Positions 1 through 8,716 of a stretch of 64,000 nt of DNA are shown piece by piece. The notes under the pieces are model-generated. The model did not search any database, was not told the DNA's origin, and saw only the letters and a list, made by a program, of their open reading frames with translations. Every line of letters begins with the position of its first letter. The first letter of the stretch is position 1. The position numbers were made by a program, and so were the translations under genes. This DNA comes from Cymbomonas tetramitiformis (Eukaryota > Chlorophyta > Pyramimonadophyceae > Pyramimonadales > Pyramimonadaceae), in NCBI GenBank assembly GCA_001247695.2, contig LGRX02035483.1, positions 186,001 to 250,000 of the forward strand. Direction: 5' to 3'.

Positions 1-550
1 GCTTTCCAGGAAAGTGTCCGACGATCAAGGCGGAATCCGCATTGGTCATCACCACAGGGTTCAAAAAATAAATCGCAAAGTCCATTTGAGCCTTGACAAA
101 AAGCGTGGTGGTCTGCGTGTAACTCTCGCAAAAGGTTTTCTTCTTCTTATGCAAATTGTACGTACTGCGTGCGGAGGAAAGCAACGTTTCTTTGGACGCG
201 TCGGATATGGGGGATGCAGAGGAACAAATCACGTGTTCGCACGTGCGTATTGATGAAGCAATGGTTCGAAGGTTTGTTTCCAATTCGGAATAGTCTCCAG
301 AACGCAAGTACGATGCAAAGCCTGTCGGTGGGGGATATGTCATAACATAATACAACCACATCCACATATAAAGTACCGTCACGCCGCTCAAGAAGTACAC
401 CGTCCGCTTTGAACAGTTCGAACCGCGCGGACATGGCGCAAAATCTCCGTCGACGAAACCTGTGTAACCGCGTTCCATACAATCTTTGCAGTTTACGATA
501 TCGGAGTAAGTCACACTTCGGTCCGTGCAGTGCAAGGCTTTCCTTCTCAT
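1..550 (-). CDS. Partial membrane protein with Cys-rich N-terminus
   Basis: Open frame starting at ATG 550 and running off the left edge, so the C-terminus is missing (more than 183 codons seen). The N-terminal 50 residues hold four cysteines in a CxxC...C...C pattern (C21, C24, C40, C46), suggesting a small metal-binding or disulphide knot. A strong membrane segment follows at about residues 51-71, then a mostly soluble region with a weaker hydrophobic stretch near residue 155. A TATATATA box lies about 60-75 bases upstream at 609-623. The same Cys-knot-then-membrane layout recurs in the protein at 55810-56229, so the two may be distant paralogues. Function unknown. Confidence 0.8.
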   Translation of the reverse strand, partial: MRRKALHCTDRSVTYSDIVNCKDCMERGYTGFVDGDFAPCPRGSNCSKRTVYFLSGVTVLYMWMWLYYVMTYPPPTGFASYLRSGDYSELETNLRTIASSIRTCEHVICSSASPISDASKETLLSSARSTYNLHKKKKTFCESYTQTTTLFVKAQMDFAIYFLNPVVMTNADSALIVGHFPGK

Positions 551-608
551 ATCGGATATGAAGCGCGATTGTGGCAAACCAGTACACGAACACGCATACA
601 CATGGTGG

Positions 609-623
609 TGTATATATATATAC
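609..623 (-). promoter_or_regulatory. TATATATA box upstream of the 550(-) gene
   Basis: Run of alternating T/A about 60-75 bases upstream of the ATG at 550, in the gap 551-777 between two minus-strand genes. Same type of box as before several other genes of the window. Confidence 0.55.
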
Positions 624-777
624 ACGTGCACGTATACACTGGGGTTGTGTCAAACCGACTAAATCTCCCTACAGAGGTAGCGGGTATCCGTTGTCTGTAG
701 ACAGTTCAGCAGGCATCTGTGTACCCAAGAAGTACCACGGACTCGCTCGGTTTGTTCGACGTGTGTTGAAAAACTTG

Positions 778-2904
778 TCATCGCGTCCCGTGCAAGTTCT
801 TGTTGATCCAATCGATGACGTGCGTGACGTTGGCATACACCCCAGGCACTACCGATGACTTGTATGCACACTCGTATCCAAAGGACACCAGACCGAAGAG
901 ATAGTACTTGTCATTCCGCTTAAAAAAAACACCTCCTCCAGAGTCTCCTTGGCAACTGTCGACGACTTTGTCGTGCACCTTGTGATAAGCGCAAAAGTTG
1001 TCGTCGTTGAGCCGCACGCCTTCAATCGTCGCGGTTCCGCCTGATGGAAGCGCTACGTTGGCGTAACGTTTTTTGCACTCTTCGCGATCGTATACGAACG
1101 TGCTCATGATCATCAGGTGATCGGAAATATGGCCACGGAAGGCGGTGTGCCCCCATCCCAGTGCGTAAACTTTGATCTTCTCAACGTCAATTCGATGATG
1201 AAAGTCGCTTTTGCGTGGATCGTACATTTCGATGGGTTCGAAAGACGAACCGCCGACCAAGAAGACGAGAGCCACGTCGTAGGCCAGAGTGACGGGGTCG
1301 TAAAGAGGGTGTATCACGACGTCTTTCACGGGTATCTCCTCAATACATTCTTGATCGTTGTCTTCCGTCAACATGGTCCGACCGAGATCGGCGTGATGGA
1401 TGCCCTGGTCGCATTTGGCGTCGGCGATCTTGCTTTTTGCAAACTTGGGATTGACGCAATGCGCGGCAGTCAAAACAACGTCCGGTGCGATCAAAGACCC
1501 ACCGCATACGTGCGCGTGCACGTTGTTGTCCGTACGATCGAAGGCGCCCTGTAGCGAGACCATGAAAGAGTATCGATGCGTCACGTTCACTTTGGTTCCT
1601 CCCACGATTCGAGGTATAGTCGATTGACGCTCGACGACCGATGACCCTTTGGTTGAGCGAATAGATTCGTTGGACGTTAACTTGGAAACGCATTTTTTAT
1701 CCTGCGTATGCGACGCGTAAGGGAACTGGAACTTCAACAAAGCGGTCTCATCCGACGAGTTGGAACTCGCTAAATTGGCCGATCCGGAAATGAACTTTCC
1801 GTAAGAGGTGACAGAGTAGAAGCCGAAGAAGGATCGATAATGCGTTTCGCGCGAGGGTTGTGTTATTTCAGCCGTGCTTCGAGTATGCCTGAGAGGAAGA
1901 CAAAATCCGTAACCCATGACATTTTTTATATGCAAACCGTAATCGCCTCGCTGAGGAGACGCGATAAACACGCGGTTGTAATAGGTTGTCTTTGTAAGTG
2001 TGCCGAAGCTCAACAACATTCCAGGCGCTTCGACGTTTTTTTGTTCCAAGCGATCGAGTATGTACAACTTCCACTCGATGCGCGTATCCTTCTCCGCGAA
2101 CTCTTTTGGAAGTCCGACCACTTCGCTCATCCTCGCGCCTAGTATGTCGTTTGCAGATAAGATGATATCTATTGGCATATTTGGCACTGGTTTGTAGATC
2201 GGTGATACGGGCGACACGGATTTTTCGATGGCGACCACCGCGTAGTTGCTGTCAACAAAGTGTCCTTCGTACAGGTAAATCACTTCCTGGTCGGGTGTGG
2301 ACCAGCTTACGAGCGCTTTGATGCGAAAGCGTGAGTCGACGTTCATGAAGTGGTGATTCCAACGAGCGACGTCGCGAGGTGCCCACGAGTTTGATCTGAC
2401 CGATTCGGTGACAATTCTTTTATCAACCAAATCGTCCAAGGTGTTTCGTACGAATCGATTTCGACTCTTGCGGTCAACAAATGCGAGTTGCAGATCTACG
2501 AGCGCGCAGTCTGAGTTTGAAACGGTTTGGCACAGGCTTACGTTGCATTCCACAATCTTCGCTTCGTCTTTCGAATAGCCGGTCTCTTTTATTTCGTCGC
2601 ACACACGATGGTCGTTGGTGCGCCATGTGTTTTGCTTACTGACCGCGCTTAAGCGGACTTGTAATCGATGGTGTCGTTCGTACGTGTCGGAGAGTGTGAA
2701 TGATCCGGAGACTTGAGGAAGGAGCTCGATGACGTTTGCATTCTCTGTCGCGCGTTCTTCGTTACCGCTCGGCGCGTCGGTATCGTCACTTTCGTTGACC
2801 ACAAGCAAATGCCAAGTGATTGCTACGGAAAATATGCACACGACGATAACGATCAGCAGTTCGCAACATACGTTAAAACAGCGGCGGAAATGGAAACGCT
2901 TCAT
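778..2904 (-). CDS. Membrane-anchored trypsin-like serine protease zymogen (S1)
   Basis: 708 residues. Residues 13-36 form a signal anchor. About 395 residues of unrecognised, Cys-containing pro-region follow. The S1 domain starts at an R|IVGG activation site (R432|I433), which a trypsin-like enzyme could cut itself. The triad is complete: His482 in TAAHC, Asp543 in YDVAL, Ser655 in GDSGG. Asp649, six residues before the Ser, is the residue that gives trypsin its Lys/Arg preference. The domain ends with the usual C-terminal helix. Starts at ATG 2904. Probably a type II membrane or secreted protease that processes virion or host surface proteins. Family assignment is certain; the role and the long pro-region are open. 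Trypsin domains are unusual in large DNA viruses. Confidence 0.95.
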   Translation of the reverse strand: MKRFHFRRCFNVCCELLIVIVVCIFSVAITWHLLVVNESDDTDAPSGNEERATENANVIELLPQVSGSFTLSDTYERHHRLQVRLSAVSKQNTWRTNDHRVCDEIKETGYSKDEAKIVECNVSLCQTVSNSDCALVDLQLAFVDRKSRNRFVRNTLDDLVDKRIVTESVRSNSWAPRDVARWNHHFMNVDSRFRIKALVSWSTPDQEVIYLYEGHFVDSNYAVVAIEKSVSPVSPIYKPVPNMPIDIILSANDILGARMSEVVGLPKEFAEKDTRIEWKLYILDRLEQKNVEAPGMLLSFGTLTKTTYYNRVFIASPQRGDYGLHIKNVMGYGFCLPLRHTRSTAEITQPSRETHYRSFFGFYSVTSYGKFISGSANLASSNSSDETALLKFQFPYASHTQDKKCVSKLTSNESIRSTKGSSVVERQSTIPRIVGGTKVNVTHRYSFMVSLQGAFDRTDNNVHAHVCGGSLIAPDVVLTAAHCVNPKFAKSKIADAKCDQGIHHADLGRTMLTEDNDQECIEEIPVKDVVIHPLYDPVTLAYDVALVFLVGGSSFEPIEMYDPRKSDFHHRIDVEKIKVYALGWGHTAFRGHISDHLMIMSTFVYDREECKKRYANVALPSGGTATIEGVRLNDDNFCAYHKVHDKVVDSCQGDSGGGVFFKRNDKYYLFGLVSFGYECAYKSSVVPGVYANVTHVIDWINKNLHGTR

Positions 2905-3514
2905 AACAGTTCCGCGCAGAGTTGTGCAAGAAATGTATCGCTTACTGTGACGTTTGTACCGCTTGTATATCGAAGGTTATTTGGCAAATTGAGACAAAAG
3001 TACGCGAGCTTGATGCGGCAAACGGGAGCCGTAGTCGATATACTCTATCGGAGCAAGTATACGAAGTTCGGTGGCTTACAAAAAATCAAAATAAAAGGCT
3101 TCGTACAAATACAATCAGCACTGCGTGACGAATCGCCAACATTTTGTTCTTAGTTTCAAACTTCGATAGAGTATGTGAAATATGTATATATACCGACTCC
3201 TGATGAAACGGAGCAAGTGGGGCAAACCGACCGCGAACGAACGACGCATACGCACTCGTCTGTCTGTAAGTTTTTTGGTTGTTTAGCCTCTAAACGTTGT
3301 AAACACGAGTCCATATGCGAAACAAAGATTGTGCGTTCCAGACAAAAATATAACAATCGTTGAATCAATTTCGAGGTTAAAAATATTACGTGCCGATCCG
3401 GCGCATGAACTTGCTTGTTTCGTGACACCACAAAAAGGAGATCCGATTATTTAATTAAACTTTTCTTTTTCTTCATGTTGCTAGGGATACGCAACAACAC
3501 AAATAACACGTATG
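2905..3514. other. Intergenic gap, 610 bases
   Basis: Lies between the start of the trypsin gene and the stop of the next minus-strand gene. It holds short open frames on both strands, none with convincing protein character. No tandem repeat or hairpin stands out. Confidence 0.4.
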
Positions 3515-4519
3515 TTACAATTGCAACACCGTGTTATTGGGTTCAAAACATGCACGGTTATAAGTGCTTTCAGTGTAGGCAGAACTAGTGGGCGCATGCG
3601 TCGTGTGACGACTCTTTATTTTGTGGTCGGAAGTAGGCCGATGGCAGTCGTTATTGGGAATTGCATGACGTGCGTCGACATTTTCGCGTTGGTCGCAGAT
3701 TTCTTTTTCCTCCAATTCGGCTTGTCTCTTCTCATTCAAAAACAGTCCAGTCATGCAAACCGTAACTAGGACGTTGGATATCGTTTGCGAGACCAAAAAC
3801 CAAAAGTTTGAAAAGATCAGGAAAATATTGACGGCCCCTGAAAGTGAGACGAAGAGCGTGTACACCACCACGGTCATTTGAACGGTCAGGGCTGATTCGA
3901 GGTCGCTCCGTGGAATGTGGGGTGAGTTCAGATAGTTAATTTGCCACGACGAAACTGTTTTTCTGATGTACACATTAATCGCAGTCAGGAAAAAGTTTAC
4001 AGAAAGCGCTGCCCCAGCTTTTCCTGGAGTGTTTATGCTGTAGGTGTCAAAAAACAGCACGTCTTCAGAGTACAACGAGAAATAATAAGACGGAAACCAA
4101 TTCATACACCACATAAGCACGAACAAAAGCGTAAAAATTAGAAGGCCGCTTGCGCTCAAGAGCAAAGGACTTTTTTGTGTCAACAATCTATTTTTGAAGA
4201 TCTTTATTTTTTCTATCAACCTGTATGGGTAATCCGAGCTTCTGGAATTCTGTATATCGATGACGTGATAATCATGCCTACCGCAAACGTCTTTTCCCGA
4301 GAAGGTATCTTTGAAGTCGTTGTCCCTTTCGTAACCTCTTCTAACTTTATCTCGCGAGTCTGTCAACATGGGTGTATGTAAGCGTTGGTTTAAAGCATTT
4401 GCAGATTGTCGTTTCTGAAACTCTTCCACTGTTATCGGAAGTCTGCTGTGTTTTGACATACTTTCGCTTCTTCGTCCATTGTATATTTGGTGTTGTGGAG
4501 AGCTGCTGCGTTTGTGCAT
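3515..4519 (-). CDS. Multi-pass membrane protein, unknown
   Basis: 334 residues from ATG 4519. The first 115 residues are polar and basic (Ser, Arg, Lys rich). Three or four hydrophobic segments follow, at about residues 119-140, 165-185 and 215-265. The tail of some 65 residues is charged and His/Thr/Ser rich. No family recognised. Likely an envelope or host-membrane protein. A TATATATA box lies some 240 bases upstream at 4759-4766, further than for other genes, so the true start could lie upstream or the leader may be long. Confidence 0.8.
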   Translation of the reverse strand: MHKRSSSPQHQIYNGRRSESMSKHSRLPITVEEFQKRQSANALNQRLHTPMLTDSRDKVRRGYERDNDFKDTFSGKDVCGRHDYHVIDIQNSRSSDYPYRLIEKIKIFKNRLLTQKSPLLLSASGLLIFTLLFVLMWCMNWFPSYYFSLYSEDVLFFDTYSINTPGKAGAALSVNFFLTAINVYIRKTVSSWQINYLNSPHIPRSDLESALTVQMTVVVYTLFVSLSGAVNIFLIFSNFWFLVSQTISNVLVTVCMTGLFLNEKRQAELEEKEICDQRENVDARHAIPNNDCHRPTSDHKIKSRHTTHAPTSSAYTESTYNRACFEPNNTVLQL

Positions 4520-5228
4520 GCATAATACCGCAGCCTTCGGGCTGCTTGTAGCGCGAAGTTTTACGACACTCCGAAACAGTTTTTGAAAACCAGGTTGGAT
4601 AAATCTTTTCTATCGCACTTTTCGATCTTGCATCAAAGGCTTGTATCAAATGATCGAACCACATGATTTCGAAAGAGGCGTTCCACAAATCGGCGTCTAG
4701 GAGTTAAAAAAAGACCGATCGCACGTTTTCTACAATAGGCAACTGATCTCGAGATGTGTATATATACAGCTTTCATATCACGTACTTTCGCAACTTCGAA
4801 TATCTTTTACAACGTCTACAAATTATAATGACACCAAGGTATAATGCCAGCGCAAAAATCTGACCACACACAATTTGTTCTACCACTTCGCAGCCATATT
4901 ATGAAAATGAGCAAAAGATTTTCGTGGTGTCAATCACTCACACGTGTATGCGAGTGCATATATATACACGCAATCGCTGTATGCGTACAATTGTAGCGAG
5001 TGTTGGTGATTCGAATCTATTAAGTCTGGACGTCGACCGTTGCGCTTTGTTTATGTCAGCCCCCACACGTAGCGATCGACCGCCTGTTTCTTACACACTA
5101 AGATCCTTATATTACAACTTCCAACAGTCTCGGCAAAGGATAGATTAACACAACAGATTAGGTATTTTTGCCAAGTTGCTTTGAGGGTACAATCAGCTCG
5201 TCTCGAACGCAAAGCAAGTTAAGCAGTC
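4520..5228. promoter_or_regulatory. Divergent promoter region with two TATATATA boxes
   Basis: Gap of 709 bases between the divergent membrane-protein gene (4519) and histone H3 gene (5229). TATATATA boxes at 4759-4766 and 4959-4966 fit one for each direction, both about 240-270 bases from their ATG. A minus-strand frame within 4520-4688 looks mildly protein-like but is out of frame with the gene below it. Confidence 0.45.
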
Positions 5229-5819
5229 ATGCCGCGTATCAAACAGGTCAACCCACATAACCGATCCACTTTGAGAAAGCTCGAGACTCCTTCGAAGCTG
5301 AATAATGTTGTATTCGAGCCTGTGAGTAGTACATCCTGCGTCATTAAGAAACGTCGCAAACGTCCCGGTACTGCCGCCCTGATTGAAATGCGTAAATTGC
5401 AAAAGACAAACTCGCAACTACTACCAACGGCACCCTTTCGACGTCTGGTCAGTGACATAACGATGAACCTACTTCCGATCGGAGAAAGTATTCGCATTCA
5501 GTCTAAGGCGATCGACGCTCTCAAAGAAAGCGCTTCGGCTTACTTGCATCACGTCTTCGTCATGGCAAACACGCTTTGCGTGAAGGATGGTCGTCTCAGT
5601 TTGTCCAAGGAAGACTTCGTAACGGCTGCAAACATAATCAGTGGACGCGCTTGCGAGATGCTCGACTTAAGTGACGCCTCGAACCGAATTTTTACTTCTG
5701 GATTTGCACACCATTCTTCTTTAAACAGGGTCGAGAACGCGGTTAAAGCGAAGAAACACGACTCGTCGAGTAAGCACGGAACCGAGGCAAAACAAGCGGT
5801 TCCCGTAGATAAAAAATAG
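5229..5819 (+). CDS. Histone H3-like protein
   Basis: 196 residues from ATG 5229. Residues 45-140 match the H3 histone fold throughout. There is the RPGT-A-L start of the alphaN helix (RPGTAAL, 45-51) followed by a basic LQK run, a PFRRLV segment at 69-74, an alpha2 helix with the Gln-Ser-x-Ala-x-x-Ala-Leu-x-Glu pattern (91-100), and an alpha3 region ending in an Ile-x-Gly-Arg-Ala pattern. The N-terminal tail is basic but does not follow the cellular H3 tail, and a Lys/Ser-rich C-terminal tail of about 55 residues is added. Probably compacts viral DNA or alters host chromatin. No H4, H2A or H2B partner is visible in the window. Histone genes are known from marseilleviruses, medusaviruses and mirusviruses. 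Confidence 0.9.
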   Translation: MPRIKQVNPHNRSTLRKLETPSKLNNVVFEPVSSTSCVIKKRRKRPGTAALIEMRKLQKTNSQLLPTAPFRRLVSDITMNLLPIGESIRIQSKAIDALKESASAYLHHVFVMANTLCVKDGRLSLSKEDFVTAANIISGRACEMLDLSDASNRIFTSGFAHHSSLNRVENAVKAKKHDSSSKHGTEAKQAVPVDKK

Positions 5820-6030
5820 AATAACAATTATTTCTGGAACATTCAACGATGAAGCTAGACATCACGCGTTGAGTCACCGATGGTTCCTGTTTTTTAGTCA
5901 ATATTTTTGCGTAAATAATCTTTATCTTTTATTTCTACCTTATCTTTTATTATTACGTCGCCGTGTTCGAGAGTCAAAGGTACCTTTCCGTGCACTCGAG
6001 CATCGCAACTACCGCTCCATAAAAACGCTC

Positions 6031-7167
6031 TTAGATTCCTACGTACACCTCTACTTTGCCCATAATTCTGATATCCGAGATTCCGGGAGTGATTATGTTG
6101 CAATAATCAACGTATCGTTGATTTTGGGAGTTGTGCTTGATCTGATGAGTTCTGTTTTGCCTGCGGGCGTCCATGGTTGACGTCAAAGCTCTACCGACCG
6201 AAATGACTCGTAGGACTCGATGCTGAGTTTCGGCTGGAACGCCATAGTGCACTTCAAGTTGGAGTGGGATGCCCACGCTGGGCACTTCGTTGGAAAATGG
6301 GTTGGCGTACGGTATAAGCTTGATGATCTTTTCGTCTGTGGTGTAATTCGAACCTTCTCGATGTCCAAGCACAAACAGAAAGTAGAGCTTTGTGTTTTCT
6401 ATGCAGTGCACTCCCCAGTGATTGACCATTGTCACACGACCTCCGGATATGGTGTTCATGCTTACGGAGTTGCAACCCACTCCGCCTGTAGGTATGTTTT
6501 TTAGGACGCCCACAAAGTTGACGTATATGATCGGTGCCTGTGTCAAGGAATGGGCATAACTTTCCGCAGTCGTGATGCCCTTGGGAAACTCGGCTGTTTG
6601 CATATTGTCTTGCAAACGTTGTTCCTCTGTTGTGGCCAACAAGTAGGTGTTGAGAGACTGCCAGGTAACAAATTGACCGGTCATACCCCGAAATTTCAAT
6701 ATGTCTTTGTTGGTGACGTCCGCTGGATCGATGCCGGTGTACTCTTTCTCCGAAGATATGATGAAAAGAGGCCACTGCGGTGTGTTTGAATTCATTTGAC
6801 CTCGGACGTTTTGCGAAATGTCTTTCCAAAGTTCCGTGACCAGCGCCTTGAAAGCATCCGAATGACCGTGGTTTGATCTTTTCCCGAAGTGAACCTTGTG
6901 TAAGTACATCTGCGGAATTGTTTCTTGCGCCCACAGCATACCTGGCTGACTGCCTCGGTTGTACAGACTGGGCGAGGATCCATCGGGAAAAGGCGCGCTA
7001 GGATTGATCGAGGGACCTGTGCTCATCGAAGTGAACGGAAGTCCCATTGGACCGGCATTCGAGAAGCTCCCGGGCAAAGTGCCTGCTATCGACGGCGCAC
7101 CGATACGAGTGTTTGGCATAGGCATAACACCTGGATAAGCCGGTTGTCTCGCGACGGGTTGGGTCAT
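6031..7167 (-). CDS. Candidate virion structural protein, unknown
   Basis: 378 residues from ATG 7167 (a frame without ATG extends further upstream). The first 85 residues are rich in Pro, Gly, Ser and Met and look disordered. The rest looks like a compact beta-rich domain without membrane segments. A TATATATA box at 7249-7256 stands 82 bases upstream, the same layout as the putative capsid gene at 47972. No family recognised; disordered tail plus beta-rich body would fit a capsid triplex or tegument protein, but that is only a guess. Confidence 0.8.
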   Translation of the reverse strand: MTQPVARQPAYPGVMPMPNTRIGAPSIAGTLPGSFSNAGPMGLPFTSMSTGPSINPSAPFPDGSSPSLYNRGSQPGMLWAQETIPQMYLHKVHFGKRSNHGHSDAFKALVTELWKDISQNVRGQMNSNTPQWPLFIISSEKEYTGIDPADVTNKDILKFRGMTGQFVTWQSLNTYLLATTEEQRLQDNMQTAEFPKGITTAESYAHSLTQAPIIYVNFVGVLKNIPTGGVGCNSVSMNTISGGRVTMVNHWGVHCIENTKLYFLFVLGHREGSNYTTDEKIIKLIPYANPFSNEVPSVGIPLQLEVHYGVPAETQHRVLRVISVGRALTSTMDARRQNRTHQIKHNSQNQRYVDYCNIITPGISDIRIMGKVEVYVGI

Positions 7168-7248
7168 TTTTATCGCACGTTCAAAAAGAAAAACGGATCG
7201 GCCTGGACACACCTGCGTGTGGGGGTTTACGGCGTATTTACGTGCGTG

Positions 7249-7256
7249 TATATATA
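7249..7256 (-). promoter_or_regulatory. TATATATA box of the 7167(-) gene
   Basis: Palindromic TATATATA core 82 bases before the ATG at 7167. Confidence 0.6.
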
Positions 7257-7386
7257 CGAACAGAAGCGTAGGCACATATCGAGGACGGTAAAAAAGTAGA
7301 CGCGAACTATTGTAACGTAAACATCAGACCTTTACGGGCATGTTGTACTACACAAATACAATGAACCGCGTACGAAGGCGACTGTT

Positions 7387-8314
7387 TCACGCAAGAGTCG
7401 ATGTCGAAACTTCATGGTCATCGTTAGACGTGATTGCGTCTTTGGTACGATCTTCATCGCGATAGTAAAGGCGTTCTATCTGCCTGTTCATTGCCGTGTA
7501 GTTGTGCGTCAGATGCTCCGAGGTGAACTCCGCGGACGTATCGCACGCATATGCAATTTTCTCGCCGTTACTATCGTCCGCGGCAACTGCGTCCGTCTCG
7601 ATAATAGTGTTTACTTCACTCAGGTACGGTTTGCTGCGCTGCTCTACGAGATCCCACATTCTTTCGACGATATTGAACGTGTTACAACCGGTGACTATCA
7701 CGTTTCCTTGAAAAAATAATGAAGCCCTAGCGTTTTGCTCGTGTAAACTCATTCGGAGTCCTGGAAACAACTCGGGATTGTAATTTGTGTACAACGCATT
7801 TTCGGAGTACATACGGATGAGATCCAGTTTACCTGAGTACGCGATTCAGTTAGCGAAAACACGAGCGCGATCGAACTAAAAACGGCAACCGCGGCTTCCA
7901 GTCACGGTGTGTGATCGAGACGCTTTTGTTCGTGTGTGTGCTCACGATGAGTTTGGGAGTACCTGCAAATTTCGTGTGCGTAACGATGTTTTGTATGCGC
8001 ACGTCCATCAGCTTTATGTTTTCGCACATTCTGGACACGTACGCGAAGCACTGATTGACGGCAACATCGGCTTGCCACACTTTCGTACATCCGATGAAAA
8101 CGCACTTTCCGCTCTTGAACACCAAAACCGTACAGCGCGGATGCCTTACACGAAAACGAACGGCGGCAAACTTTTTGGGACGATACATACCGCCCACCAA
8201 CTTAGCAAAATTTGGCAAATCGATGCAATTCGAAAACACTGCAGTGACCACCAGATTGCACACACGAATGTTTCGCTTCGTCAATCTCCCGAGGCACTCG
8301 GTGTCGACTTGCAT
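7387..8314 (-). CDS. TBP: TATA-binding protein (TBP), two exons
   Basis: The first open frame (from ATG 8314) carries the first TBP repeat: a VCNLVVTAVF strand, RPKKFAAV, and FKSGKCVFIG corresponding to the SGK..cTG core. The second frame (to 7387) carries the second repeat, with YNPELFPGL matching the near-invariant Y-E-P-E-L-F-P-G-L of eukaryotic TBPs, then FQGNVIVTG. The frames are separated by an intron at 7833-7962. With it removed the two exons (352 and 446 bases) give 265 residues in one frame, with loop length between repeats as in cellular TBP. A C-terminal tail of some 85 acidic/polar residues after the TBP core is unusual. Presumably directs RNA polymerase II, or a viral polymerase, to the TATATATA boxes of the genome. 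Confidence 0.92.
7833..7962 (-). other. Spliceosomal-type intron in TBP gene
   Basis: 130 bases. Donor CAG|GTACTC, branch-like CTAAC about 20 bases before the acceptor, acceptor ACTCAG|G. It has a stop in the reading frame of exon 1, and its removal restores the TBP fold spacing exactly between KF of repeat 1 and YNPELFPGL of repeat 2. Confidence 0.85.
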
Positions 8315-8716
8315 GTTTTCGAGTCAAGGACGTTCAGGACACGATCGGAGTCTTTTTTTATCGCGGTAATTGTGCAAAGCGCTTGCGCTACTTATCGGAG
8401 ACTGCTTCTGTGCGAATGTTTACAGTTGTCTCGCTCGAAGGACGACGCTTGAGAATTTATTAAATGCGCCACAACAATAATATTTGCTATACAATGCAGT
8501 ATGCTAAGTCTCGCTGCCAAGACTGATTTACAGATTCTGATCGCTCACGAAACCTGACTCTCGAGGGCGTCTTACAAAATCGTCAAAAAGCATAATGTAC
8601 TGCACGCGATGTTACCCGCATGTACGCGAACAATCGACTGTTCGATAACATTGAGATCAACGACGCTTTCGTACGCTCTCGAAACAAACATGTTATTGGA
8701 CCGATTACTGACCTAT
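8315..8716. other. Intergenic gap upstream of TBP
   Basis: 402 bases between the TBP start and the stop of the next minus-strand gene. A plus-strand open frame here overlaps TBP and is read as its shadow. No clear TATA box, repeat or extra gene seen. Confidence 0.4.

Noticed and set aside
147..653. Minus-strand frame of 168 codons at the left edge
   Set aside because: Out of frame with the much better protein starting at ATG 550; composition is Arg/Cys-rich as in shadow frames.
7907..8452. Plus-strand frame of 181 codons
   Set aside because: Antisense to the clear TBP first exon; no motif.
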